Origin: Bacillota bacterium | GTDB lineage: Bacteria > Bacillota > Clostridia > Christensenellales > Aristaeellaceae | Direction of reading: 5' to 3' | Length of the DNA: 64,000 nucleotides | NCBI GenBank assembly: GCA_023436585.1 | Contig: JAEZIN010000013.1 | Span: 93,575 to 157,574 of the forward strand | In this document: in pieces, positions 17,199 through 25,730 of the stretch | Position numbering within the stretch: the first letter of the stretch is position 1 | How the letters are laid out: every line of letters starts with the position of its first letter | Position numbers and translations under genes: made by a program | The notes under the pieces: generated by a model | Told to the model about the DNA's origin: nothing | Databases searched by the model: none | The model's input: the letters and a program-made list of their open reading frames with translations, nothing else

Positions 17199-18709
17199 GC
17201 GTTTTCACCTCCCGCAATGGCATGCATAACGCTCTCCTGCGTCATTTCCCCCGTCAGTTCCCCCACCTTTTCACCGTCCCGAAGTACGGCCAGCCGGCTG
17301 CAGGTGCGCAGCATCTCCTCAATTTCGGAGGAAATGAAGATGATGCCCTTCCCCTCGTCGGCAAGCCTTATAATCAGCTTCTGAATTTCCGTTTTGGTGC
17401 CGATGTCAATACCGCGTGTCGGCTCATCAAGGATGAGGAAATCCGGGGATGTGGCCAGCCACCTGGCGATGATCACCTTCTGCTGATTGCCGCCGGAGAG
17501 CTGCCTGGTCAGCGTATCACGGCCGGGAGTTTTAATCTTTAGCAGCTCTATGAACCTGTCTGCAATCTCGCACTGATCCTTCACGGGCAATTGCTTCATC
17601 ATACCGCGCCGGGCCTGAATGGCCAGGATGATATTCTCACGTACGGACAGGTCGTCGATAATGCCCTCCGCCTTGCGGTCATCCGGCAAAAGCCCCATGC
17701 CATGGTTCATGGCATCAATGGGATGGGTGATCCTGACCTGCTTGTCCTTGACCCTTAAGGTGCCCGTATGCGCACGGTCCGCACCGTAGATGGTGCGCGC
17801 CAGCTCGCTGCGGCCGGAGCCCAGCAAGCCAGTAAGGCCCACGACCTCCCCCTTGCGGATCGTAAGGTCAAAAGGCTTGATCCTGCCCGCGTGGCTCAGG
17901 TTCCTGGCGTCAATCAGCGGCTCTTCCTTCAAATCCTTGCTGCCTTCATGCTTTATATTTGCCAGGTCATCGATGTCCTTGCCCATCATGGCCGCGATCA
18001 GCTTCACCCGGGGCAGCTCTCCAATGGGGTACTCACCTACCAGCTGCCCGTTGCGCAGCACGGTGATGCGGTCGCAAACAGCGTACACCTGTTCCAAAAA
18101 GTGCGTTACGAATACGATGCCCACCCCCTTGTCCCTGAGCTTGCGCATAAGGGAAAAGAGCTTCTCCACCTCATTGTCATCCAGTGAGGAGGTCGGCTCG
18201 TCCAGGATGAGCACCTTGCAATCCATATCCACCGCCCGGGCGATGGCAATCATCTGCTGCAGGGCCAGGGAGTAGTTCTCCAGGTTCTGCAGGACATCAA
18301 TCTTCAATTCAAGCTCTTCCATCAGCCTTTGTGCCCTTTTTGCCATGGCCTTCAGGTCGATGGTACGCAGCTTCGTCATCGGTTCCCGGCCGATAAACAG
18401 GTTCTCCGCCACGCTCAGGTTGGGGCAAAGGTTGACCTCCTGGTACACGGTGGATATGCCGTGCCGCTGCGCATCCAGCGTAGAATGGTTGCGGACGGGT
18501 CCCGCAATGCCATCCACATGGATCACGCCCTTGTCAAAATCGTGCACGCCGGTCAGACACTTGATGAGTGTGGACTTGCCGGCACCGTTCTCCCCCATCA
18601 GCGCGTGAATCTCACCCTTGCGCAGCGTGAAATCCACATCGTCCAGCGCTATCACGCCGGGAAAGGTCATGGTAATGCCGCGCATGGTCAGGACGACTTG
18701 TTCCTCCAT
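17195..18709 (-). CDS. Sugar ABC transporter ATP-binding protein (YtfR-like)
   Basis: A ~504-residue duplicated ATPase of the CUT2 type (RbsA/MglA/YtfR). The N-terminal half has Walker A GENGAGKST and Walker B LILDEPTSSLD with the weaker signature LALQQMIAIARA. The C-terminal half has a degenerate Walker A (GLLGSGRSE), the signature LSGGNQQKVIIARWL and Walker B LILDEPTRGID, the usual asymmetry for this family. AGGAG favours the ATG at 18709; the in-frame ATG at 18715 is six bases upstream. The solute-binding protein gene ends about 155 bases upstream, with a hairpin in between. Confidence 0.92.
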   Translation of the reverse strand: MEEQVVLTMRGITMTFPGVIALDDVDFTLRKGEIHALMGENGAGKSTLIKCLTGVHDFDKGVIHVDGIAGPVRNHSTLDAQRHGISTVYQEVNLCPNLSVAENLFIGREPMTKLRTIDLKAMAKRAQRLMEELELKIDVLQNLENYSLALQQMIAIARAVDMDCKVLILDEPTSSLDDNEVEKLFSLMRKLRDKGVGIVFVTHFLEQVYAVCDRITVLRNGQLVGEYPIGELPRVKLIAAMMGKDIDDLANIKHEGSKDLKEEPLIDARNLSHAGRIKPFDLTIRKGEVVGLTGLLGSGRSELARTIYGADRAHTGTLRVKDKQVRITHPIDAMNHGMGLLPDDRKAEGIIDDLSVRENIILAIQARRGMMKQLPVKDQCEIADRFIELLKIKTPGRDTLTRQLSGGNQQKVIIARWLATSPDFLILDEPTRGIDIGTKTEIQKLIIRLADEGKGIIFISSEIEEMLRTCSRLAVLRDGEKVGELTGEMTQESVMHAIAGGENA

Positions 18710-18779
18710 GGCCATCCGCTCCTTTCCATACTCAATATTGTGGGAACCAGGGCGTCATGCCGACCCGGCCGGCATAAAC

Positions 18780-18819
18780 GGATAAGTGGGAGGAGCTGTC
18801 CGGCCTCTCCCACTTATCC
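18780..18819 (-). promoter_or_regulatory. Intercistronic hairpin between ytfQ- and ytfR-like genes
   Basis: A 13-bp stem (GGATAAGTGGGAG with its complement) and a 14-base loop lie between the binding-protein and ATPase genes. No T-run follows on the minus strand, so it is more likely an mRNA-stabilising or attenuating element that keeps the binding protein more abundant than the membrane parts, as in many sugar operons. Confidence 0.6.
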
Positions 18820-18865
18820 TTGCGTTCATGAAATACGATGCCGGCAATTACCCGCTGGGCAGGTA

Positions 18866-19849
18866 TTAGTACTTGCGGCCGGCCAGGACTTCCTCGGTCA
18901 TGGTGGTGGCATACTGGGAGGTGATGCCCGGGGCGCAGAACGCTTCGTCCTTCACAAGGGTGAAAGCTTCGACGGTTTCGCCTTTGCTGAGCTTCAGGAT
19001 GATGTCCTTCACGATTTCCGCCTGGATGGGGTTGCACTCCACGTTGCAGTGGAACTTGCCTTCCAGGGTGTACGTGAGGCCTGCCTTGGTGGCGTCGTAG
19101 GAGATGATGATCACATCGCCGCCCACGCCGTACTTGATGCCGGCGGCATCCATGGCATCCATCGCGCCATAGGCTTCGTTGTCGTTCTGGCAAACAACCA
19201 CGTTGAACTTGCCTTCATACGACTTGATGAAGCTTTCCATAACCTGCTGGCCGCCAGCCTGGGTGAAGTCACCGGACTGGGAGTCGAGGATCTTCCATTC
19301 GGGATGGTCCTTGGCGATGTTGTTGAAGCCCTCGCTGCGGCCCAGGGCGGCGGAAGAACCGACGGAGCCTTCGATCACAAGAATGTTCGCTTCCTTGCCG
19401 GCCAGGTATTCACCCAGCCAGAGGCCGGCGGTTTCGCCTTCCTTGACCATGTTGGTGCCGATGCGGGCGGTGTACTCGGAGGGCTCCGCATCCACAGCGC
19501 GGTCCGCGATGATGACGGGGATGCCGGCTTCCTTGGCTTCGGCCAGCACGGTGTTCCAGCCGGCAGTCTCGATGGGCGCGATCACGATGTAATCAAGGCC
19601 CTGCTGAATGAAGCTGCGGACAGCCTCCAGCTGCACGGCGTTGTCGTTGTCGCAGTCGATCAGGCTCAGCTCGAAGCCGTTTTCCTTGGTAAACACGTCG
19701 TTGTAGTTCTGGGTGTTGGCGGTGCGCCAGTCGGATTCATGACCCACCTGGGCATAGCCCACGGTGATCAGCTTGGTCTCCGCAGAGGCGAAGGAGCACA
19801 GGGCAAGGATCATTACCAGGGACAAGGCCAGAGCAAGCATCTTCCTCAT
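18866..19849 (-). CDS. Sugar ABC solute-binding protein (YtfQ-like)
   Basis: A 327-residue exported periplasmic-binding-protein-type-1 protein. The signal peptide ends at SFASAETK; there is no lipobox cysteine. The mature part begins ITVGYAQVGHESDWRTANT, close to YtfQ, the galactofuranose-binding protein, including the E-S-D-W-R-T ligand-contact stretch, and later has PIETAGWNTVL and IIADRAVD. GGAGG lies eight bases before the ATG. It is first in the order binding protein, ATPase, permease, permease, identical to E. coli ytfQ-ytfR-ytfT-yjfF. A related furanose or pentose substrate remains possible. Confidence 0.9.
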   Translation of the reverse strand: MRKMLALALSLVMILALCSFASAETKLITVGYAQVGHESDWRTANTQNYNDVFTKENGFELSLIDCDNDNAVQLEAVRSFIQQGLDYIVIAPIETAGWNTVLAEAKEAGIPVIIADRAVDAEPSEYTARIGTNMVKEGETAGLWLGEYLAGKEANILVIEGSVGSSAALGRSEGFNNIAKDHPEWKILDSQSGDFTQAGGQQVMESFIKSYEGKFNVVVCQNDNEAYGAMDAMDAAGIKYGVGGDVIIISYDATKAGLTYTLEGKFHCNVECNPIQAEIVKDIILKLSKGETVEAFTLVKDEAFCAPGITSQYATTMTEEVLAGRKY

Positions 19850-19895
19850 GATATGTACCTCCGTTTCGAATTAGGCATGGCAGCCATATGCGCTT

Positions 19896-19936
19896 ATTAT
19901 AAGCAAGAAGCCGCTGGCATTGAATGCAGCGGCTTC
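19896..19936 (-). promoter_or_regulatory. Promoter and 10-bp dyad upstream of the sugar operon
   Basis: On the minus strand TTCAAT, a 17-base spacer and consensus TATAAT (plus coordinates 19896-19901) form a promoter about 50 bases before the ytfQ-like ATG. A perfect dyad, GAAGCCGCTG (19907-19916) with CAGCGGCTTC (19927-19936), straddles the -35 box, the expected position for a repressor or activator site. No regulator gene is directly attached to this operon. Confidence 0.5.
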
Positions 19937-20139
19937 CTCAATTGGTTTGTTCTGTTGGGAACTTATGTTTCCTGCGATGGGAGTTATTTTCCAATTCACA
20001 GGTACTATTTTACGATTTTGCCTCTGTGCGTTCCGGTCAGAGCTGCTGACCGAAAAAAATACTCCTTTTCAGAAGATTGTCCACACTCCATATAGAGGCA
20101 CCATATCCCCCATCCGGTAAATGGATAGGACATAAACCA

Positions 20140-20198
20140 GGGATTCCAAAGCGATATATCCCTTTGGCGGTGGGTCCAGGGAGGCGCAGCCTCCCTGG
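20140..20198 (-). repeat. Two-hairpin dispersed element, copy 1
   Basis: Read on the minus strand from the response-regulator stop: a GC-rich hairpin (CCAGGGAGG, CTGCG, CCTCCCTGG), a short ACCC-rich linker, then CCAAAGGGATATATCGCTTTGG and AATCCC in parts. The same architecture occurs at 46822, 52191 and 52480. It begins on the base after the stop codon. It may serve as the terminator of this gene. Confidence 0.7.
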
Positions 20199-20945
20199 CT
20201 ACAGCCCGGCGCGGTACTCCACTGGAGATTTACCAGTTAATCGCTTGAAGTTCTTGGAGAAATGCGCCACATCGGAAAAGCCCACCTGTTCGGATACCTC
20301 GTGCACCTTTAAAGCCGGATCGCGCAGAAGCTCCCTGGCCTTTTGAATGCGGAGCTGGTTGACAATATCAAAAAAATTCTTGTTCAGGTGGCGGTTGATG
20401 AGCTTTGACAGATGCCACTGGCTGACGAATACGTGGTCGGCCACCTGGGACAGGGTGATGTGCTCCATATAGTGCTGCTCCAGGTAGTTGACAGCGGCTT
20501 TTACCACAAAGCTGCCGGCCGCTTCGTTTCCCGGCTGCTCTGCTTCCTCCGCTTCGTTTACTGGCGGCATGGCGTCCAGCGCGGCGGTCATGAAGCCGAT
20601 GGCTTCCTTCAGTTCCTCCATTTTGCTGGGCTTTAAAAGATACCGGCATACGCCAAGCTGTATGGCCTGGCGGGCATACTCGAAATCCCGGTAGGCGGTG
20701 AGTACGGCGATTTGCAGCCGCGGAAACTCACTTTTCAGTGCCGCTACCATGGATAGGCCATCCCGGTTGGGCATACGGATATCGGTCAGGAGGATATCCG
20801 GCCGCTGCTTGCGGATAAGGGCTGCGCCTTCCACCCCGTCGCTGGCAGTGCCAATGACACGGCAGCCGTATTCTTCCCAGGAGACAACGCGCAATAGGCC
20901 CTGCAGGATCACCTGTTCATCGTCCACCAATACGACGGAATACAT
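20199..20945 (-). CDS. YesN-like response regulator with AraC output domain
   Basis: A 248-residue regulator. The receiver domain has acidic residues at 8-9 (VDDE), phospho-acceptor Asp55 in DILLTDIRMPN and the switch region TAYRDFEYARQAI. The C-terminal ~100 residues form an AraC/XylS double helix-turn-helix (SQVADHVFVSQWHLSKLI, then VSEQVGFSDVAHFSKNFKRL). Such regulators pair with YesM-type kinases to control polysaccharide use. It follows the solute-binding protein gene by 65 bases. The likely kinase partner is at 23919-25673, separated by a rightward gene. Confidence 0.92.
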   Translation of the reverse strand: MYSVVLVDDEQVILQGLLRVVSWEEYGCRVIGTASDGVEGAALIRKQRPDILLTDIRMPNRDGLSMVAALKSEFPRLQIAVLTAYRDFEYARQAIQLGVCRYLLKPSKMEELKEAIGFMTAALDAMPPVNEAEEAEQPGNEAAGSFVVKAAVNYLEQHYMEHITLSQVADHVFVSQWHLSKLINRHLNKNFFDIVNQLRIQKARELLRDPALKVHEVSEQVGFSDVAHFSKNFKRLTGKSPVEYRAGL

Positions 20946-21010
20946 GATGCCACCCCTTTAAAAAGGTACCTGTTCAAGCGGCGCAGCGGATATGGACATA
21001 ATAAACGGCA

Positions 21011-22222
21011 TCACTTGCCAAAGGGACACAGGGCCATAACGTCGGCCCACACCGTTTCCGGATCGGCGGAGCCGTCCACCAACGCAGGGATCCTGGCAAA
21101 CCAGGCGCTGCGGGCCTCGGAATTCATGGCATCCTGTATAGGCGGGAGCATGGCCTGCTCGTTGTCCAGCAGCTTGTAGGACGATTCCAACAGCCTGCCG
21201 CCAAAGGCGAAGGTACTCAGCCGTCTCTCGTTCTCCTCATTGGTTAAAAAGGCCAGCAGGTTCACCGCCGCATCACGGATGGCCGGATCGTTCCACGCCT
21301 TGCGGCTTAGGTAAAAGCCCATCGAAACGCCGCCGATGAACGCGTCGGAATCGGCATTCTGCGCATAGGCGGGGAAAGGCATGACGGCGGTGGTTTCCCA
21401 ATTGGCTTCAGGGATGCCGTTGGCGAACCAGGAGCCATCCAATTGCATGGCAGCCTTCTTGTCGCGGAACAGTTGCGAGGTGACGGCCTCGGTGGTGGCG
21501 CTGGCATCCTTGGCGAAGGCACCCAGCTTGTACAGCTTGTTCAGCAGCGCCATGCCTTCTCTCCAGGAGCCGGGCACCTGCTCCAAGCATGCGGGGCGGG
21601 CTTTGTACTCCTCCTTTGTACCGCTTGCCAAAATGGCAAATTCCGCGATATAGTGCGGCACATCGGCAAAGCTGACGGAGATGGGGACGATCCCCACTTC
21701 ATTGAATTTATGGATAGCGGCCTCCAGCTTTGCCCAGTCGGTGGGCAAATCAAGGCCGTACTGCTCAAACAGGTCGGTGTTGACAAACAAGCCTTCCCAG
21801 TAGGGGCGGACGGGGATGGAGTAAATCACACCGCCGGCCTCGGCGCTTAAGGGATTCTCTTTCAAATGAAGCTCAGGATAGGCAGCGTTGATTTCGCTGA
21901 TGGGCACCACCCTGCCAAGGATGGGGCCTGAATCGGCAGTCTTGGCAAAATAGAAAAGCACATCCGCTTCATTGCCGGCTGCAAAATCGGTCAATACGCC
22001 TGTTTTCCAGGCCTCATCCGAAGTGGCGGAGGAATCCTCCACCCTGTTGCCGGTTTCCTTTTCCCAGGCCCTTAAAAGCTCCACATAGGCGCCCGCGGCA
22101 GCGTCGGTGCCGGCAAAGGTGGATACGGTCTTGAGGGTAACACCTTCTGCCGGCGCCGCGGTCGCAAGGCCCAGGCATAGGGTAAGCATTATAAATATAG
22201 CCGCCGGCTTCTTCACTGGCAA
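21011..22222 (-). CDS. Extracellular solute-binding protein, family 1 type
   Basis: A 403-residue exported binding protein of the sugar-binding SBP_bac_1 fold: a signal peptide ending near ATAAPAEG, then LKTVSTFAGTDAAAGAYVEL and later the hinge pattern YSIPVRPYWEGLFVNTDLF and KKAAMQLDGSWFAN. There is no lipobox in the usual place. No permease or ATPase genes lie beside it. Its partner is the response regulator 65 bases downstream, so it may be a sensory binding protein for the two-component system, or may work with permeases encoded elsewhere. An oligosaccharide ligand is inferred from the family and from the nearby GH94 gene. Confidence 0.83.
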   Translation of the reverse strand: MPVKKPAAIFIMLTLCLGLATAAPAEGVTLKTVSTFAGTDAAAGAYVELLRAWEKETGNRVEDSSATSDEAWKTGVLTDFAAGNEADVLFYFAKTADSGPILGRVVPISEINAAYPELHLKENPLSAEAGGVIYSIPVRPYWEGLFVNTDLFEQYGLDLPTDWAKLEAAIHKFNEVGIVPISVSFADVPHYIAEFAILASGTKEEYKARPACLEQVPGSWREGMALLNKLYKLGAFAKDASATTEAVTSQLFRDKKAAMQLDGSWFANGIPEANWETTAVMPFPAYAQNADSDAFIGGVSMGFYLSRKAWNDPAIRDAAVNLLAFLTNEENERRLSTFAFGGRLLESSYKLLDNEQAMLPPIQDAMNSEARSAWFARIPALVDGSADPETVWADVMALCPFGK

Positions 22223-22382
22223 GCTCCTCCTTCAGAGTGACGGATGATTTCCAAAAAAATATCTCATTAATTATAGCATAAGCACATGCGCGTGTATATC
22301 CCGCAAGGGTTGCCAGACGGCTTATTCTTTTTGGAAATGGGCCGATATATAGGATAAAGAACAGGAAAGGGATGCGTGCCGC

Positions 22383-23423
22383 ATGAGGATCGCAGCGTCA
22401 AACGTACAATTATCAAGCAGCCACAGGCGCGAAACAAGCGCTTCCGTATCCGAGTCGCTGACCGTTTGGGGCAGCGGTGGCCGGGTGGAAGCCGCTCGGG
22501 TAACGGCAGCGGACGCCGTGCGCATTTCTGCCACACGGGCTTTGCAGGCAGTGAGCCCAAAAAGCCCGGAGAGGACGGAGGAAAAGCCGTTTGAAGTCAG
22601 CGATGAGGATAAACTGAAGATCAAGCTGATCGAGCAGTTTATCAGTCATCTGACCGGCAAGGATTTCAAAATACGCATCCCCGATAAATTGGTCAGGGAT
22701 GACGGCGGAGACATAAGGCCCCAGGGCGGCGCCGTGCCGCAGGGCACCGGCGGTGTTGGCTGGGGCATACTCTACAACAAAACGGTGACCGCCACCCAAA
22801 GCTTATCGGCCGCTTTTGCCGCGACCGCCCAAATAACCACCGGGGACGGCCGTCAAATCAATGTGCAGATTTCCCTGGCGCTTGCGCGGAGCATCTCCGC
22901 TACGGAAAGCACCACCATCCGCCTGGGCGACGCGAAGGCGGTGGACCCGCTGGTTTTAAACTTTGCCGCCGCCAGCGCATCCGCCACAGCCAGCAAGTTC
23001 ACCTTTGACTTAAACGCCGACGGGAAAACCGAGCAAATATCCTTTGTCGGGCCTGGCAGCGGCCTGCTGGCGCTGGACAAGAACGGGGATGGCGCCATCA
23101 ACAGCGGCGACGAGCTTTTCGGCCCGTTAAGCGGCAACGGATTTCGCGACCTTGCAGCATACGATCAGGATGGAAATCATTGGATCGATGAAAATGACGA
23201 CATCTTTGACCGCCTGCAAATATGGGTGAAAGATGAAAACGGGGCGGACAGGCTGTTTGCGCTTTCAGCCAAGGGCATCGGGGCCATTTATTTGGGCAGC
23301 GCGGAAACGCCCTTCACACTGGAGCAGGCGGGCTCAATCCAGGCAACGATACGCAGAACCGGGATATTTGTCAGGGAGAACGGAACGGCAGGCACCATGC
23401 AGCATGTGGACATGGAGGTATAG
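22383..23423 (+). CDS. Hypothetical protein with EF-hand-like calcium motifs
   Basis: A 346-residue protein with no signal peptide or membrane segment. The N-terminus, MRIAASNVQLSSSHRRETSA, resembles a family of uncharacterised bacterial proteins that start in the same way. Residues ~215-285 hold three EF-hand-like loops: DLNADGKTEQ, DKNGDGAINSGDELF and DQDGNHWIDENDDIF. The last ~70 residues are beta-rich. A GGAAAGGG ribosome binding site lies about 12 bases before the ATG. It is divergent from the solute-binding protein gene and interrupts the otherwise leftward sugar cluster. Function unknown. Confidence 0.7.
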   Translation: MRIAASNVQLSSSHRRETSASVSESLTVWGSGGRVEAARVTAADAVRISATRALQAVSPKSPERTEEKPFEVSDEDKLKIKLIEQFISHLTGKDFKIRIPDKLVRDDGGDIRPQGGAVPQGTGGVGWGILYNKTVTATQSLSAAFAATAQITTGDGRQINVQISLALARSISATESTTIRLGDAKAVDPLVLNFAAASASATASKFTFDLNADGKTEQISFVGPGSGLLALDKNGDGAINSGDELFGPLSGNGFRDLAAYDQDGNHWIDENDDIFDRLQIWVKDENGADRLFALSAKGIGAIYLGSAETPFTLEQAGSIQATIRRTGIFVRENGTAGTMQHVDMEV

Positions 23424-23466
23424 GGATCGGCTGGATGCGTGTTTGGTTTAAGCTGCAATCACTTAA

Positions 23467-23825
23467 TAGGATGAAATACCAGCCCAAAGCCTCCCTTTGA
23501 GGGCTCCTCCACACCGCCCCTGCCAGTGGCAGATTAGGGCGGTGTGGAGGAGGCTGGCGAAACAGGCTCCGAAATCGAGCGCCGCCTGTGGCGGATGAAG
23601 CGAGATGAAGGAGGCCGGCGAAACAAGCGATGCAAGCGGCAGCGCAGCAGCGCGCAGATTGAGCCGGATGGTAGTGCGAACCCTCGTTCGCAATGCGCTG
23701 ATTGAGCCAGATGGAATAGGTGGCGCGAAGCGCCGGATGAGGTGGTTTGCCCCATTCATGCACGCTGGAATCTCCACCTCATCAGTCGCTTTCGGTGACA
23801 GCTTCTCCTCCACGAAAAGCCTTTT
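23467..23825. repeat. Modular intergenic repeat region
   Basis: Between two convergent genes lie ~360 bases of short repeated modules: GGAGGCTGGCGAAACAGGC and GGAGGCCGGCGAAACAAGC about 60 bases apart, GATTGAGCCGGATGG and GATTGAGCCAGATGG, and inverted pairs such as CTCCTCCACACCGCCC (23506-23521) with GGGCGGTGTGGAGGAG (23536-23551), and CCTCATC near 23780 with GATGAGG near 23736. It looks like a composite dispersed palindromic element. Short frames inside it are all low-complexity. Confidence 0.6.
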
Positions 23826-23918
23826 TTTTATAAGAATTGCTATTATAGGTGCTGTGCCAGCAGGTACGAAACCCTCGCGGTCAACACTTTCTTACGCATC
23901 ATTCAGCCTGTCGACTAC

Positions 23919-25673
23919 TCACATACCGGCAATTGCGCCTGCATCCTCTTTTGCCTTTGCTTCCGCGGCCGTCCCCTTCTCCAGCGGAATCAATATAGTG
24001 GCAACCGTGTCGCCATGGTTGTCCTGGGTAATGCGCAGACTGGCCCGGCCCCTGTAAATCAGGCGCAGCCGCTGGCTTACATTCCGTATGCCCACATGGC
24101 CTTCGCCGCGGCCCTCCTCATAGAGCAGGGTATTGATCTTTTCCCGGTCCTCTTTTGTCAGCTGTTTACCGTTGTTGAGAACCTCCACATGTAAAAAGGA
24201 AGCATCAGAGAACACATTCAAACGGATTCGGCCGCCTCCGGCCGGGGCGATGCCGTGCTCGATGGCGTTTTCCAGCAGTGTCTGGATCACCATGCGTGGC
24301 AGGCTGTAGTGCAAAAGGGCGGGGTTCACATCCTTGAATATGGTCAGCTTTTCGCCAAAGCGCAGCCTGACAAAATAGAAATAAGCGTCAGCGATGGAAA
24401 GCTCCTTCGACAGGGGCACCATGCGGTGATCCCCCCTGTCCAGGCTGGCGTTTAACAGCACGCTGAGGGCTTCCACCATGGCTGCGATAGCCTCGTTGCT
24501 GTCCATCCTGGCCTGCCAGTTAATCATCTCCAGGGCGTTGTTTAAAAAGTGGGGATTGATACGGCTTTGCATGGCCTCGATGCGTGCATCCCGCAAGGCA
24601 ATCTCTTCCTTGTAGGCTGTATCAATAAGATGGCGGATCTGCATGCTCATACTGGAGAAGGCGATGCCCAGCTGCCCCAATTCATCCTTGCCGTGCATGG
24701 GCACGGTGACGCCCAGCTCGCCGTCCGCCATGCGGCGGGAGGCCTGGGCCAGCAGGAAAATGGGCTTGGAAATCCGCCTGTGCACAAACCACATAATGGC
24801 GATGCCGATAGGCACGATGGCCAGCACAAGCAGGAACAGAACCTGCCGGAACTGCGTCATCTGCGCGTATACGGAATCCTTGTCCACCTGCACCCTGGTA
24901 TACAGCGTGTAATCCCGCTCGGTATGGCCCTGCACATAGGCCAGGTTTTCCTTGCGCTCCGAAAGACCCAGCGGCTCTTCCGCCCAGTCCACCGCCCCAT
25001 CCTGGTAATTGCGGTAGCCGCCCAGCAGGATGTCATAGCCGCTGTTCCACTTTTCGCCTACGCTGTACAGGGGGGCGAACAGCTCCTGCAGGTTCATGCC
25101 CAGCACCAGCATCCCATAGCGCTCCAGGCGCAGGTTGTACAGGTTACGCACCAGATAAAGGTTTCCGTCCCAGCCGGCGAAGCCGCACCTGGTATCCAGG
25201 CTTTCCCCCAACTGAAGGGCAAGCTGCTGGGAGTTCTCCTGAAAATCCAGCGCACTTTGATATCCGGCCACAGTATACATGAAGGCATCCGGCCGGCTGA
25301 CGGGAAAGTAGGCCGCGAAGGTGAAAAGCGAATCCCGGCCGTATTTGCGTTCCAGGTAATTTCGGCTGATGCGGTAGAAGTCTGAATAGCTGAGCCTTTC
25401 CGCCTCAAAGCTGGCATAGGCGCCGGCCAGTTCCCCGTCATAGGTGACATCCTTGGCCAGGGTAATGGCCCGCTGTATAATCTGTACGGTCAGCGTCTGG
25501 GCATACTCCGCGCCGGATTTCAGCGCCGCTTCGGTCTTTTCCTGCAGCGCGCCAAAAAAGACTCCGCCCATATATCCCCCCAGCGCCAAGGCCGGCAAAA
25601 GCCAGCACAAAAGCACAATCAAAAGAATGCGCAGGCGCAGGGATTTCCTATAGGAGCGGAGCTTGTGGAGCAT
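23919..25673 (-). CDS. YesM-like membrane sensor histidine kinase
   Basis: A 584-residue kinase with two membrane segments (about residues 15-37 and 275-297) flanking a ~235-residue extracellular dCache-like sensor, then HAMP (RRISKPIFLLAQASRRMADGE in two parts), a His_kinase domain with phospho-acceptor His in SRINPHFLNNALEMIN (about residue 375) and a HATPase_c domain with N-box ENAIEHG and G-box HVGIRNVSQRL. GGAGGA at 25681-25686 sits eight bases before the ATG at 25673; the ATG at 25688 precedes the ribosome site. It follows the phosphohexomutase by 57 bases and is probably part of the GH94 operon. The likely partner regulator is at 20199. Confidence 0.92.
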   Translation of the reverse strand: MLHKLRSYRKSLRLRILLIVLLCWLLPALALGGYMGGVFFGALQEKTEAALKSGAEYAQTLTVQIIQRAITLAKDVTYDGELAGAYASFEAERLSYSDFYRISRNYLERKYGRDSLFTFAAYFPVSRPDAFMYTVAGYQSALDFQENSQQLALQLGESLDTRCGFAGWDGNLYLVRNLYNLRLERYGMLVLGMNLQELFAPLYSVGEKWNSGYDILLGGYRNYQDGAVDWAEEPLGLSERKENLAYVQGHTERDYTLYTRVQVDKDSVYAQMTQFRQVLFLLVLAIVPIGIAIMWFVHRRISKPIFLLAQASRRMADGELGVTVPMHGKDELGQLGIAFSSMSMQIRHLIDTAYKEEIALRDARIEAMQSRINPHFLNNALEMINWQARMDSNEAIAAMVEALSVLLNASLDRGDHRMVPLSKELSIADAYFYFVRLRFGEKLTIFKDVNPALLHYSLPRMVIQTLLENAIEHGIAPAGGGRIRLNVFSDASFLHVEVLNNGKQLTKEDREKINTLLYEEGRGEGHVGIRNVSQRLRLIYRGRASLRITQDNHGDTVATILIPLEKGTAAEAKAKEDAGAIAGM

Positions 25674-25730
25674 GGCATAATCCTCCATGCCGTCTGTTAA
25701 ATTATGTTTTGATTTCGCCCCCTGCGGTTA

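Noticed and set aside
18329..20095. A 588-codon open frame on the plus strand opposite the ytfQ/ytfR-like genes
   Set aside because: It is antisense to two clearly conserved genes, has no ribosome site or family resemblance, and is the usual shadow of GC-rich coding sequence.
23463..23813. Short minus-strand frames of 70-130 codons in the 23.5-kb repeat
   Set aside because: They are composed of repeat modules, overlap in several frames and have no ribosome site.
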